Shown here piece by piece: positions 1-6,269 of a DNA stretch of 30,694 nt. The first letter of the stretch is position 1, and the number at the start of each line of letters is the position of its first letter. The stretch is from a virus. A program made the position numbers and the translations under genes. The stretch is taken from positions 1 to 30,694 of IMG/VR virus record IMGVR_UViG_3300046683_000196. One strand, given 5' to 3'. The notes beneath the pieces are model-generated. The model was not told where the DNA came from and made no database searches. It saw nothing but the letters and a program-made list of their open reading frames with translations.

Positions 1-406
1 CACGGTCGGCGTCTTTCTTCCGGTCGAGGCGGCGGTTGTGGTCGGGCCACTTCCGGATCGCCAGCGCGCGGGAGAGTTCTTTGTCGGGCCCCCGGAGGCC
101 GTGGTAGGCCTTCCACTGGGAGGGGGCTACGAGCGTCAGCGGAAGCCGCAGGGCCCCGGTAACGCCGTGGATGATGCCGACACCCATGCCGAATTTGAAC
201 GTACTGGAGAGGCCCTGCTTGGGCATGGAATGCACGTTCTCGACGACCATGTGCTCGACCTTCATATCCTGCAAGGCATGGGCAAAGGCGGTGCTGTCCA
301 GCATGCCGTTGACGGTGCGGATGTCGTCCACGAAAACGGGGGTGCCGTCATGGAAGACGGCTAGGGCGGCATGCACGGCCCCGGGATCGACGGCGGCGAA
401 GATCAT
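1..406 (-). CDS. RuvC-like Holliday junction resolvase, C-terminus beyond window
   Basis: This gene probably encodes a phage RuvC-fold endonuclease that resolves branched DNA before packaging. The N-terminus reads MIFAAVDPGAVHAALAVF, the first RNase H-like strand with its catalytic aspartate at residue 7. It is followed by VVENVHSMPKQG and then FKFGMGVGIIHGV, the second acidic strand and the glycine-rich helix typical of phage RuvC proteins (E-x-V-x-x-M-P-x-Q-G). The start at 406 has a strong GGAGG five bases upstream and overlaps the stop of the preceding small gene as ATGA. About 135 residues are visible; the last catalytic acidic residues lie left of the window. It is the last visible gene of a leftward operon. 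Another RNase H-fold nuclease is possible but less likely. Confidence 0.82.
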   Translation of the reverse strand, partial: MIFAAVDPGAVHAALAVFHDGTPVFVDDIRTVNGMLDSTAFAHALQDMKVEHMVVENVHSMPKQGLSSTFKFGMGVGIIHGVTGALRLPLTLVAPSQWKAYHGLRGPDKELSRALAIRKWPDHNRRLDRKKDADR

Positions 407-474
407 TTGCCCTCCGGGCAGCAGAACACCACGACGAGCATCATCAGCACCATCATCACGATCTCAGGGTTCAT
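403..474 (-). CDS. 23-residue hydrophobic membrane peptide (putative)
   Basis: This is a very short reading frame linked by ATGA overlaps to the genes on both sides: its start overlaps the stop of the 56-residue gene and its stop overlaps the resolvase start. The peptide begins MNPE, continues with about 15 hydrophobic residues (IVMMVLMMLVVVFCC), and ends PEGK, so it could form one membrane-spanning helix. A GGAG lies eight bases upstream of the ATG. The coupling at both ends and the clear hydrophobic profile argue that it is translated. Its function is unknown; a small membrane or lysis-related peptide is possible. It is too short for homology to decide. Confidence 0.5.
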   Translation of the reverse strand: MNPEIVMMVLMMLVVVFCCPEGK

Positions 475-641
475 TTGCCCTGCTCCGGTGCGAGGGCGGC
501 GTTAACGAGGGCGTAATCGGCGTCGGAAATAAGGTCAGGATCAATCCGCAAGCGAGCTACCCGCAGCGCCGCCTCTAGTTCCCAGATACGGGAAAGGGCC
601 TTTTCCAGTTCCAGTCCAAGCTCGATTTCGCGTTTGGTCAT
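471..641 (-). CDS. Small coiled-coil protein, 56 residues, unknown function
   Basis: I start this gene at the ATG at 641, which overlaps the stop of the upstream gene (ATGA) and has AAAGG about nine bases before it. An in-frame ATG further upstream would overlap the preceding gene deeply and give a proline/arginine-rich leader, so I reject it. The protein begins MTKREIELGLELEKAL and continues with a charged heptad-like stretch (SRIWELEAALRVARLRI), predicting one long amphipathic helix, then a short acidic tail ending in EQGK. It belongs to the translationally coupled leftward cluster ending in the RuvC-like gene. Function is not recognisable; a small accessory protein of replication or recombination is a guess. 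Confidence 0.65.
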   Translation of the reverse strand: MTKREIELGLELEKALSRIWELEAALRVARLRIDPDLISDADYALVNAALAPEQGK

Positions 642-925
642 TTTTGTGCGCCTTTCGGGGTAAGTTTGAAGTCGCGCACCAGCGCGTCCATCGGGGTCTC
701 GATCAGGCCCGCGTCCTGCGCCAGCGAAAACAGCGCAGGGCTCCACGAGCCGGGAACGCTGTTGCGGGTGCTCCAGCCCTGAACGGTATCCGCCCCGGGC
801 GGGAAGAAGCCCTTCGCCATGAGTTTTTCCGTGGTAGGGCCCACGCCGCCGAGCTTCTCGATGATGTCCCGCACTTTCCAGACAGGCGGTGCCGGGGAGA
901 AAATGGTGCGGTTACGCTTGGGCAT
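638..925 (-). CDS. Small helix-turn-helix (Cro/YdaS-like) DNA-binding protein
   Basis: This 95-residue protein starts MPKRNRTIFS. Residues about 18-75 fit a compact helix-turn-helix: VRDIIEKLGGVGPT, then a short helix, then DTVQGWSTRNSVPGSW and SPALFSLAQDAGL. The pattern 'LGG...TVQGWSTRNSVP' followed by 'ALFSLA' is typical of Cro/YdaS-like and related small phage or plasmid HTH proteins that read DNA through the helix containing V-x-G-W. The start at 925 has GGAG seven bases upstream; a second ATG at 940 would overlap the preceding gene. It is the second gene of the leftward operon and the only likely DNA-binding regulator in the window, so it is a candidate ligand for the repeated AGGGGTTGACA elements. 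That link is inference. Confidence 0.68.
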   Translation of the reverse strand: MPKRNRTIFSPAPPVWKVRDIIEKLGGVGPTTEKLMAKGFFPPGADTVQGWSTRNSVPGSWSPALFSLAQDAGLIETPMDALVRDFKLTPKGAQK

Positions 926-926
926 T

Positions 927-1247
927 TCAGTTCTCCACAAGTTTCACGGTCTTGAAGCTGGTTGCCTTGACGAAGGGGGCAATGGCCGCTTCACCAAAAG
1001 CTTCGGTAATGGCCTTGCGGTCGAGCGTCTCGCGGGTGCCGGGATGGATCACGGCGGTGTACTGGTCGCCTTTCAGGTCCGCGCCTTCGGCGAGAAGCTG
1101 GTCGCGCAACTCGTCGGCGCGATTGGTCAATATCTTGATCTCTTCACGAACCGCCGAGAGTTCGTCGGCGGGATGGATGTTGGGAAGTTCGGCTTGCCGC
1201 GCTTCGGGGGTGTTCTTGCGGGAACGGTCGGCTAGGGTCTTGGCCAT
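927..1247 (-). CDS. Small coiled-coil phage protein, 106 residues, unknown function
   Basis: This is the first gene of the leftward operon. It starts at 1247 with GGAG nine bases upstream and a good promoter at 1273-1300. Residues about 27-55 (DELSAVREEIKILTNRADEL and following) form a charged amphipathic helix likely to be a coiled coil. The C-terminal half reads DQYTAVIHPGTRETLDRKAITEAFGEAAIAPF, resembling small phage proteins where a 'leucine-aspartate' strand precedes a short helix. I do not recognise a catalytic motif. Its first position in an operon with an HTH protein and a resolvase suggests an early replication or recombination accessory role, which is inference only. Confidence 0.7.
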   Translation of the reverse strand: MAKTLADRSRKNTPEARQAELPNIHPADELSAVREEIKILTNRADELRDQLLAEGADLKGDQYTAVIHPGTRETLDRKAITEAFGEAAIAPFVKATSFKTVKLVEN

Positions 1248-1272
1248 CTGGGATCTCCGTTGTTCGAGGGGG

Positions 1273-1300
1273 TTGTAGCACGCACAAAGTCATTGTCAAC
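1273..1300 (-). promoter_or_regulatory. Sigma70-type promoter for leftward operon
   Basis: Reading the minus strand, a perfect -35 TTGACA (complement of 1295-1300) is followed by a 16-base spacer and a -10 TACAAC (complement of 1273-1278). The -35 is embedded in AGGGGTTGACA, an 11-mer also present in front of both genes of the CobS/CobT-like pair. Transcription would start near 1266, just ahead of the ribosome binding site of the 106-residue gene. Confidence 0.7.
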
Positions 1301-1322
1301 CCCTTTTTGATGCGCTATGTTG
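1294..1322 (+). promoter_or_regulatory. Divergent promoter for DNA polymerase operon
   Basis: On the plus strand TTGTCA (1294-1299), a 17-base spacer and TATGTT (1317-1322) form a plausible sigma70 promoter with start near 1330. Its -35 overlaps the opposite-strand -35 (1295-1300) almost base for base, so the two divergent promoters cannot easily be occupied together. This gives a built-in exclusion between the leftward small-gene operon and the rightward polymerase operon. Confidence 0.5.
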
Positions 1323-1346
1323 GTTGCCCCACCACAGGAGGGCCCG

Positions 1347-3284
1347 ATGCCCAAACCCACCCACGACCTGCATCTCGATTTCGAGACCTACTGCGATCTG
1401 GATCTCAAGAAGGTCGGCATCCATCGTTACGTCGCGGACCCTTCGTTCAAGGTGCTGATCGTCGCATGGAAGCTGGACGGCAGGGCGGCAGGGCACACCA
1501 TCCTGCCGCAGCATTTGCCGCCGGATCTGGTGCAGGCATTGCAAAGCCCGGACGTGCAGGGGCATGCTTTTAATGCCGCGTTCGAAACCGCCGTGCTGGA
1601 CTGGCTGGGCGTGTTCGTCGCCAACCCTCTTAGCTGCACCATGCAAAGGGCTCTGGCTTATGGCCTGCCGGGAAACCTCGCATCGGCAAATCACGCGCTG
1701 GGGCTGGCTTCGCAGAAAGACATGGCCGGGCACCGGCTGATGTTGAAAATGTCCCGGCCCTTGAAGGTGTACGCGCCATGGAGCGTGGCGGACTACGTGG
1801 CGCTGGGGGCCTATTGCCAGAAAGACGTCGAAGCCGAGGCGGCGCTGGCCGCCGTCATCCCCGAATTGCCGCCCGACGAAGCCGAGCTATCGCGGCTCGA
1901 CGCCGACATGAACGTGTCGGGCGAATTGGGGATCGACTTTAACCGGGTCTGCACGCTGCAAGGCGTCGCCGGGGCCGCCGAGAAGATCGACGCGGCACGC
2001 TGCGCGAAAATTACGGGCGGCGCGGTGACGTCGCCGGGGACGCAGACGGCAAGGCTGCTGGCGTGGCTGGCTTCGCGAGGGCTGGTGCTGGCCGACACGC
2101 AGCGGGCCACCATCGAGGAAACGCTGCTGACGGAGATCCTGCTGCCTGATGTTGCCGAGGTCTTGGCGATCAGGCTGCGGATGGCCCGGGCCTCGACGCG
2201 CAAGCTGCAACGGATGCTGGACATGGCGAGCCAGACAACCCGGGCCATACGGGGCCAGTTCCAGTTCTGCGGGGCCGGGCGAACCGGTCGCTGGTCGGGG
2301 CGGGGGGTGCAGGTGCAAAACCTGCCGCGTGTTCCGAAAGGCTTCGATCCCCAACTGTTCTACGACATGGCCGCCGCCGACCCCAATCACCTCGACACGG
2401 TCACATCGGCACCTCTGTTGGACTGCGTGTCATGGTCGCTGCGGAGTTGCCTGAAAGCCGCCGACGACAAGAAAGTGCTCTGGTCGTTCGACTTCGCTCA
2501 AATCGAAGCGCGCGTATTGGCGTGGCTGGCGGGCCAGCACGACATTCTCGCGGTGTTCGCGGCGGGCGAGGACGTCTACGTCTGGGCGGCGGCGCAGTTC
2601 GGGTCGAAAGATCGCCAGTTGGGCAAGGTCCTCGTGCTTGCGCTGGGCTTCGGCATGGGCGCGACCAAGCTGCGCGAAACCGCGCTCAAGTCGTATGGCG
2701 TGCGGCTGACGGCTTCGCAGGCCGAGAAGTTCAAGGACGGCTGGCGGCAGGCCAATCGGCACATCGTCCAGTTCTGGGCGGGACTGGACTACGCGGCGAA
2801 GCACGCCATCCTCAACCGGCACCAGACCGTGCCGGTCGGCGGGTCGGGGGTGGCGTTCTGCTGCACGTCGCGGACGCTGCAGATGCGGTTGCCGTCGGGG
2901 CGCGTGCTCTACTATCACAAGCCGCGTCTCGATCCGGCGACGAGTTCCATCGTGTACTGGGGCTCCGAAGTCGGCGGCCGCTGGGTCGAGCAGCGGACAT
3001 GGGGCGGCAAGCTGGCCGAGAACGCGACGCAGGCGGCGGCCCGGGACATCATGTCGGAAGCCATGCTGTGGGCCTTCCGGCGGGTCGGCGCGGTGCCCTG
3101 CATGACGGTGCACGACGAACTGGTTTATGCGCTCGCCAATCCGCAAGGATCTGCCCCGGTACTGGAGGCGCTGATGCTGGAGCCGCCGCCGTGGGCCGGG
3201 GGATTGCCGCTGGCGGGCGAACACAAGATCATGCGGCGCTACGGCGTAGCGGCACCGTCCATGGTGATTGCCAAATCGCCCTGA
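1347..3284 (+). CDS. Family A DNA polymerase with 3'-5' exonuclease
   Basis: This is the phage replicative DNA polymerase, 645 residues from the ATG at 1347, chosen because AGGAGG sits five bases upstream; an earlier ATG at 1317 has no comparable site. The N-terminal domain has a DnaQ/Pol I-type exonuclease: motif I D11-F-E13, motif II N76-x3-E80, motif III Y156-x3-D160. The polymerase domain carries motif A (SFDFAQIEARV, catalytic D382), motif B (K427 followed by GFG around 434-436), and motif C (TVHDEL, H589-D590-E591). There is no 5'-3' exonuclease domain, as usual for phage family A enzymes. It acts with the primase-helicase encoded next. A 123-bp gap containing a hairpin separates the two genes. 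Confidence 0.95.
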   Translation: MPKPTHDLHLDFETYCDLDLKKVGIHRYVADPSFKVLIVAWKLDGRAAGHTILPQHLPPDLVQALQSPDVQGHAFNAAFETAVLDWLGVFVANPLSCTMQRALAYGLPGNLASANHALGLASQKDMAGHRLMLKMSRPLKVYAPWSVADYVALGAYCQKDVEAEAALAAVIPELPPDEAELSRLDADMNVSGELGIDFNRVCTLQGVAGAAEKIDAARCAKITGGAVTSPGTQTARLLAWLASRGLVLADTQRATIEETLLTEILLPDVAEVLAIRLRMARASTRKLQRMLDMASQTTRAIRGQFQFCGAGRTGRWSGRGVQVQNLPRVPKGFDPQLFYDMAAADPNHLDTVTSAPLLDCVSWSLRSCLKAADDKKVLWSFDFAQIEARVLAWLAGQHDILAVFAAGEDVYVWAAAQFGSKDRQLGKVLVLALGFGMGATKLRETALKSYGVRLTASQAEKFKDGWRQANRHIVQFWAGLDYAAKHAILNRHQTVPVGGSGVAFCCTSRTLQMRLPSGRVLYYHKPRLDPATSSIVYWGSEVGGRWVEQRTWGGKLAENATQAAARDIMSEAMLWAFRRVGAVPCMTVHDELVYALANPQGSAPVLEALMLEPPPWAGGLPLAGEHKIMRRYGVAAPSMVIAKSP

Positions 3285-3323
3285 GGGGAAGACTATGACG
3301 TTTCTCTGACACCCAAAAAGAAA

Positions 3324-3352
3324 CGGCCTTCGCGTGGGGAACACGAAGGCCG
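3324..3352 (+). other. Hairpin between polymerase and primase-helicase genes
   Basis: Arms CGGCCTTCG (3324-3332) and CGAAGGCCG (3344-3352) form a perfect 9-bp stem with an 11-base loop. No T-run follows, so it is not a standard intrinsic terminator; it could stabilise or be a processing site in the transcript. The surrounding 3285-3407 holds no convincing gene, only a four-codon frame at 3295. Confidence 0.45.
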
Positions 3353-3407
3353 GAACTGCAAAGCTAACTCACTTTACCCACCACAGGCCAAGAAAGGCGC
3401 TTGCATT

Positions 3408-5582
3408 ATGCCAACATATACAGACACCGAGCGGTTCCTCCAAGCGGTATTTCCGGACTGGGGAACCCATGGGATCTTTGCGCACTCGACGGCAACGGGA
3501 ATGGCGCATTTCCGCAAGCTGTCACGGCTCGACGGCACCCGCGACTGCTACTGGTCGGTCGCGAGTTTTCCCGGTCTCGACGGATCGGCCAAGCGGACCA
3601 CGGACAGGGCCTTGGAGGTTCGGGCCCTCGTGATCGACGACGTCTGCACAAAAGTCCACATGGGGGACGTGCGGCGGGCTCTGGGGCCGCCGACGGCGGT
3701 GGTCGAGACGTCGGCAGGGAACTTCCAGTGGACATACCGGCTCTCGAAACCTGTGGCCATCGCCGACTGGGCGGGTTTCTTTTCGGCAATCGAGAAGCTG
3801 GTCGGCACGGGCCTTCACGGGCGGGATGCGGTGCACCTGTTTCGGCTTCCTATGGGGCTCAACACCAAACCGGGGCGGGGCGGGTTCGCGGTGCGGCTGA
3901 CGGAGCTGGACCCTTCGAGCGCGCTTGAAGTCGGTAACATAAATTCGGTACCGAAGGCGGGCTCGTCAGGGCCCGTGGGCCCTAAAGGGCCCCAAATGCC
4001 CTCTCCGGCAGGTGACATGGGGATCGACAAGTTACGATCGCTGATGAAGCTGATCCCCAACGACCTCGACGAGCGCGACGCGTGGGTCGAGATGGGGCAC
4101 GATCTCAAGGCGATGTGCTGCAACGATGACGAGGGCTTTACGGTGTTCGACGAATGGTCGGCACAGCACCCCAGCTACGACGCCGGGGAGACGAGGCGGG
4201 TGTGGGACAGCTTGGGGGCCTCGGGGCTGCGGTCCACGGGCGGCAGGCTGAGGGCCCGGGCCGAGAAGCTTAATCCTTCAGGATATGCGGCCATCGTGTT
4301 CGACGACGGCTATGTGCAGGAGGACCCTTTCGCCGAGCCTCCTGCGGCAGCGGTGGAGTTCGCCCGGGGGGCGGAGGACCAGATCCTTTCGTCGATGGAC
4401 AACGCGGCGCGCGGGATTTTGGGGCTGGGGCTGCGGTGCCGCTACGACGCGTTTCACCGCCGGTTCACTATCGGGGACGAGCGGCTGACCGATCACCGGG
4501 CCATGCGGCTCCGTGTGGAAATCATCAACGCGTTCGGGAAGGACTTCGGGGATCGGCATATCTGGGATGCCATTACGGCACTGGCACTGGGGAACACGTT
4601 CAATCCGGTCATGGACATGCTGGCGGCGGCTCAAAAGGCTTGGGACGGGGTGGCGCGGCTGGACCGGCTGGGGCCCGATTATTTTCACACCGAAGATACC
4701 GCGCTGGCCCGGGCATGCGTTCGCAAGGTGATGATCGCGGCGGTACGGCGAGCGCGGAGGCCCGGATGCAAGTTCGACCAGATACTGGTGCTGGAAAGCC
4801 CGGAAGGGTGGAACAAGTCAACGGCATGGGCGGTGCTGGCAGGCGAGGGTAACTTTTCGGACGCAAATATTTTAGGGAAGGATGCCAGATCCGTGCAGGA
4901 AGAACTGGCTGACATATGGATACACGAAAACTCGGACTTGTCGGGGCTCTCGAAAGCCGAGGTCGAGCACGTCAAGAGTTTCGCTTCGCGGCAGGTGGAC
5001 AGGGCCCGGCCCGCCTATGGCAAGGTTTTGCTGGATCAGCCACGACAGTCGATTGAGGTGGGGACGACCAACGCCACAAGCTATTTGCTCTCGCCGACAG
5101 GGAACAGGCGGTTCTGGACGTTCACGATAGGCAAGCCGATCAATCTGGACCGGTTGAAAGCAGACCGGATGGCGCTTTGGGGTGAGGCAGCAGCGGCAGA
5201 GGCGCAGGACGAGACGCTGGTGCTGGATCAGAAGCTGTGGGGTGAAGCGGCAGCGGAGCAGGAAAAGCGGCGGGTGGTAGATCCGTGGGAGGATGAACTG
5301 GGTAACCTTACGGGGCACATGGCCGTGAAAATGCGAAAAGGCCGGGAGTTCATAACCCGTGTCGGGGTGCACGAGATTTTACGCCAGCGGGGGCAAGCCA
5401 TTAACGCAGGGTCAGGGCGACGTATCGCCGAGATCATGCGTCGGCTTGGCTGGGATGATTGCCGGTACAAGATTGAGGGCGAAGCCGTAAGAGGATTTGA
5501 AAGAGACCCGGTAAATAAAGACGACAGTGACATGTTGGAAGAACTTAGTGGCACCGATATGTCACCGAAAAACCCCTTTTAA
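3408..5582 (+). CDS. Primase-helicase: RepB-like primase, PriCT-2 and VapE/VirE-type ATPase
   Basis: This 724-residue protein looks like a fused primase and helicase that would prime and unwind phage DNA. The N-terminal part has features of RepB-like archaeo-eukaryotic primases: the acidic strand ALVIDD (D77, D78), then ETSAGNFQWTY and LFRLPMGLNTK. Residues about 203-270 (LRSLMKLIPNDLDERDAW through YDAGETRRVWDSL) match a PriCT-2 domain. From about 390 the protein follows the VapE/VirE P-loop ATPase pattern: a Walker A-like segment ESPEGWNKST (K470), a Walker B-like strand WIHENSDL (E507), and RRFWTF as sensor. The glycine normally before the Walker lysine is N469. The start at 3408 has AAGG ten bases upstream, a weak but usable site. 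The iteron-like region begins within its 3' end. Confidence 0.85.
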   Translation: MPTYTDTERFLQAVFPDWGTHGIFAHSTATGMAHFRKLSRLDGTRDCYWSVASFPGLDGSAKRTTDRALEVRALVIDDVCTKVHMGDVRRALGPPTAVVETSAGNFQWTYRLSKPVAIADWAGFFSAIEKLVGTGLHGRDAVHLFRLPMGLNTKPGRGGFAVRLTELDPSSALEVGNINSVPKAGSSGPVGPKGPQMPSPAGDMGIDKLRSLMKLIPNDLDERDAWVEMGHDLKAMCCNDDEGFTVFDEWSAQHPSYDAGETRRVWDSLGASGLRSTGGRLRARAEKLNPSGYAAIVFDDGYVQEDPFAEPPAAAVEFARGAEDQILSSMDNAARGILGLGLRCRYDAFHRRFTIGDERLTDHRAMRLRVEIINAFGKDFGDRHIWDAITALALGNTFNPVMDMLAAAQKAWDGVARLDRLGPDYFHTEDTALARACVRKVMIAAVRRARRPGCKFDQILVLESPEGWNKSTAWAVLAGEGNFSDANILGKDARSVQEELADIWIHENSDLSGLSKAEVEHVKSFASRQVDRARPAYGKVLLDQPRQSIEVGTTNATSYLLSPTGNRRFWTFTIGKPINLDRLKADRMALWGEAAAAEAQDETLVLDQKLWGEAAAEQEKRRVVDPWEDELGNLTGHMAVKMRKGREFITRVGVHEILRQRGQAINAGSGRRIAEIMRRLGWDDCRYKIEGEAVRGFERDPVNKDDSDMLEELSGTDMSPKNPF

Positions 5583-5722
5583 TTCAACGTGGTGACTAGG
5601 TGACACTAAGTGACATCTTCTATCTTTAATTATATTATAGAAGTGGTAGTGACCTAAAGAGAAGTGCTATAGGCACTTAGTACTCTATAGAGGTGACCGT
5701 CACCTGCTGTCACTTCTGTCAC
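5527..5722. repeat. GTGAC/GTCAC iteron cluster, candidate replication origin or control region
   Basis: The 5-mer GTGAC occurs forward at 5527, 5592, 5600, 5610, 5649 and 5693, and inverted (GTCAC) at 5561, 5699, 5709 and 5718. That is ten copies in about 196 bp, where less than one is expected by chance. Several are spaced 8-10 bp, about one helical turn, and 5692-5704 forms the palindrome GGTGACCGTCACC. Between the groups lies an AT-rich stretch (5616-5640) unusual for this genome. Iterons flanking an AT-rich segment right after a primase-helicase gene are the classic layout of a replication origin; a multi-site operator is the alternative. Confidence 0.55.
5610..5638 (+). promoter_or_regulatory. 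Sigma70-type promoter inside the iteron region
   Basis: GTGACA (5610-5615), a 17-base spacer and TATTAT (5633-5638) give a good promoter match in the AT-rich core, with start near 5645. It would transcribe the 53-residue gene at 5761. The -35 overlaps one of the GTGAC repeats, so a protein binding the repeats could regulate it. A 6-bp hairpin (AAGTGC 5662-5667, GCACTT 5673-5678) lies in the leader. Confidence 0.5.
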
Positions 5723-5760
5723 CAACCCCGACATAACCCTGCTGGATGGAGCCGCTTCCC

Positions 5761-5922
5761 ATGACTGAGAAAGAAGTCGAGATTGTCTTGTTTCTGCGGA
5801 AATACCCGGAATGGGCGAATGCCCCGATTGTTGGCCTTCCGCTTCTTGTACTGGCTGAAAAATCCGAACCCGAGAAGTTCAAAGCGTGGTCCAAGGAAGA
5901 AGTGGCTAGCCGGTCTTTATAG
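5761..5922 (+). CDS. Small protein, 53 residues, unknown function
   Basis: A short frame with ATG at 5761 and GGAG nine bases upstream, ending TAG at 5920-5922. The protein begins MTEKEVEIVLFLRKYPEW, then has a hydrophobic middle (NAPIVGLPLLVLAEKSEPEK) and a lysine/tryptophan-rich end (FKAWSKEEVASRSL). It is mostly helical and charged, with no motif I can name. It stands alone between the iteron cluster and the GC repeat array, downstream of a plausible promoter, so it may be a small early regulator or a host-takeover protein; that is speculation. The coding signal is modest but the ribosome site, promoter and lack of a competing gene support it. Confidence 0.55.
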   Translation: MTEKEVEIVLFLRKYPEWANAPIVGLPLLVLAEKSEPEKFKAWSKEEVASRSL

Positions 5923-5946
5923 GCAACCCTAGTAAGTCTTTATAGG
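5914..5946 (+). repeat. Direct repeat TCTTTATAGG
   Basis: The 10-mer TCTTTATAGG occurs at 5914-5923 (covering the stop of the 53-residue gene) and again at 5937-5946, 23 bp apart. Together with CTATAG at 5667 and 5685, TATAG-type motifs recur through the control region. They could be -10 elements or protein sites; no clear -35 accompanies the second copy. Confidence 0.35.
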
Positions 5947-5963
5947 AGATCGCCCCGCGGGTA

Positions 5964-6070
5964 TGCGCGCCTGCGCGCCTGCGCGCCTGCGCCTGCGCGC
6001 CTGCGCGTCTGCGCCTGCGCGCCTGCGCGCCTGCGCGCCTGTGCGCCTGCGCGCCTGCGCGCCTGCGCGC
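5964..6070. repeat. Tandem repeat array, unit TGCGCGCC
   Basis: Fourteen consecutive units are visible: mostly the 8-mer TGCGCGCC, with two shortened 6-base units (TGCGCC at 5988 and 6010), two single-base variants (TGCGCGTC at 6002, TGTGCGCC at 6040) and a last unit broken at 6070. The array is almost pure alternating purine-pyrimidine between CC steps, so it could form Z-DNA or slip during replication. An open frame reads through it on the plus strand but has no proper ribosome site and encodes a low-complexity Ala/Arg peptide, so I treat it as non-coding. Confidence 0.85.
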
Positions 6071-6219
6071 AGGAGCGCGTGTGAGGGTGTTGGAATACCT
6101 TGGGCCCTAGACGGGCCCTGCGGGGCCCGTCCGTGCGTTTTGCACCCTGCGGGCCATCACCCTAGCAGGGGTTGATTTTAAACCCCTCACGGGCCCTCCC
6201 AAGGGCCCTAGCAGGCATG

Positions 6220-6246
6220 AAAAAGGGCCCGCATTGCTGCGGGCCC
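6220..6246 (-). terminator. Intrinsic terminator of the CobT-like gene
   Basis: Arms GGGCCCGC (6225-6232) and GCGGGCCC (6239-6246) make a perfect 8-bp GC stem with a 6-base loop. Read on the minus strand it is followed at once by five T (6220-6224). It lies 24 bp beyond the stop of the CobT-like gene and is a textbook rho-independent terminator for leftward transcription. Confidence 0.85.
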
Positions 6247-6269
6247 GGGATGTTCAAACCTTTGAGGCC

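Larger units (their letters stand above)
5923..6269. other. Non-coding control region with tandem array and GGGCCC palindromes
   Basis: No gene is convincing in this 347-bp stretch. It contains the TCTTTATAGG repeat, the GC-rich tandem array at 5964-6070, seven GGGCCC hexamers between 6102 and 6246, the inverted repeat AGGGGTT/AACCCCT (6167-6173 and 6181-6187), a second stem GGGCCCT/AGGGCCC (6191-6197 and 6202-6208), and the leftward terminator at 6220-6246. It is the convergence point between rightward replication genes and the leftward CobT-like gene. Confidence 0.6.

Noticed and set aside
5964-6070. CRISPR array
   Set aside because: Units are 8 bp with no spacers; it is a simple tandem repeat.
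5963-6175. Open frame through the GC tandem array encoding an Ala/Arg-rich 70-residue peptide
   Set aside because: It exists only because the 8-bp and 6-bp units leave a frame open; composition is pure repeat and the only ribosome-site-like sequence is too far from the ATG.
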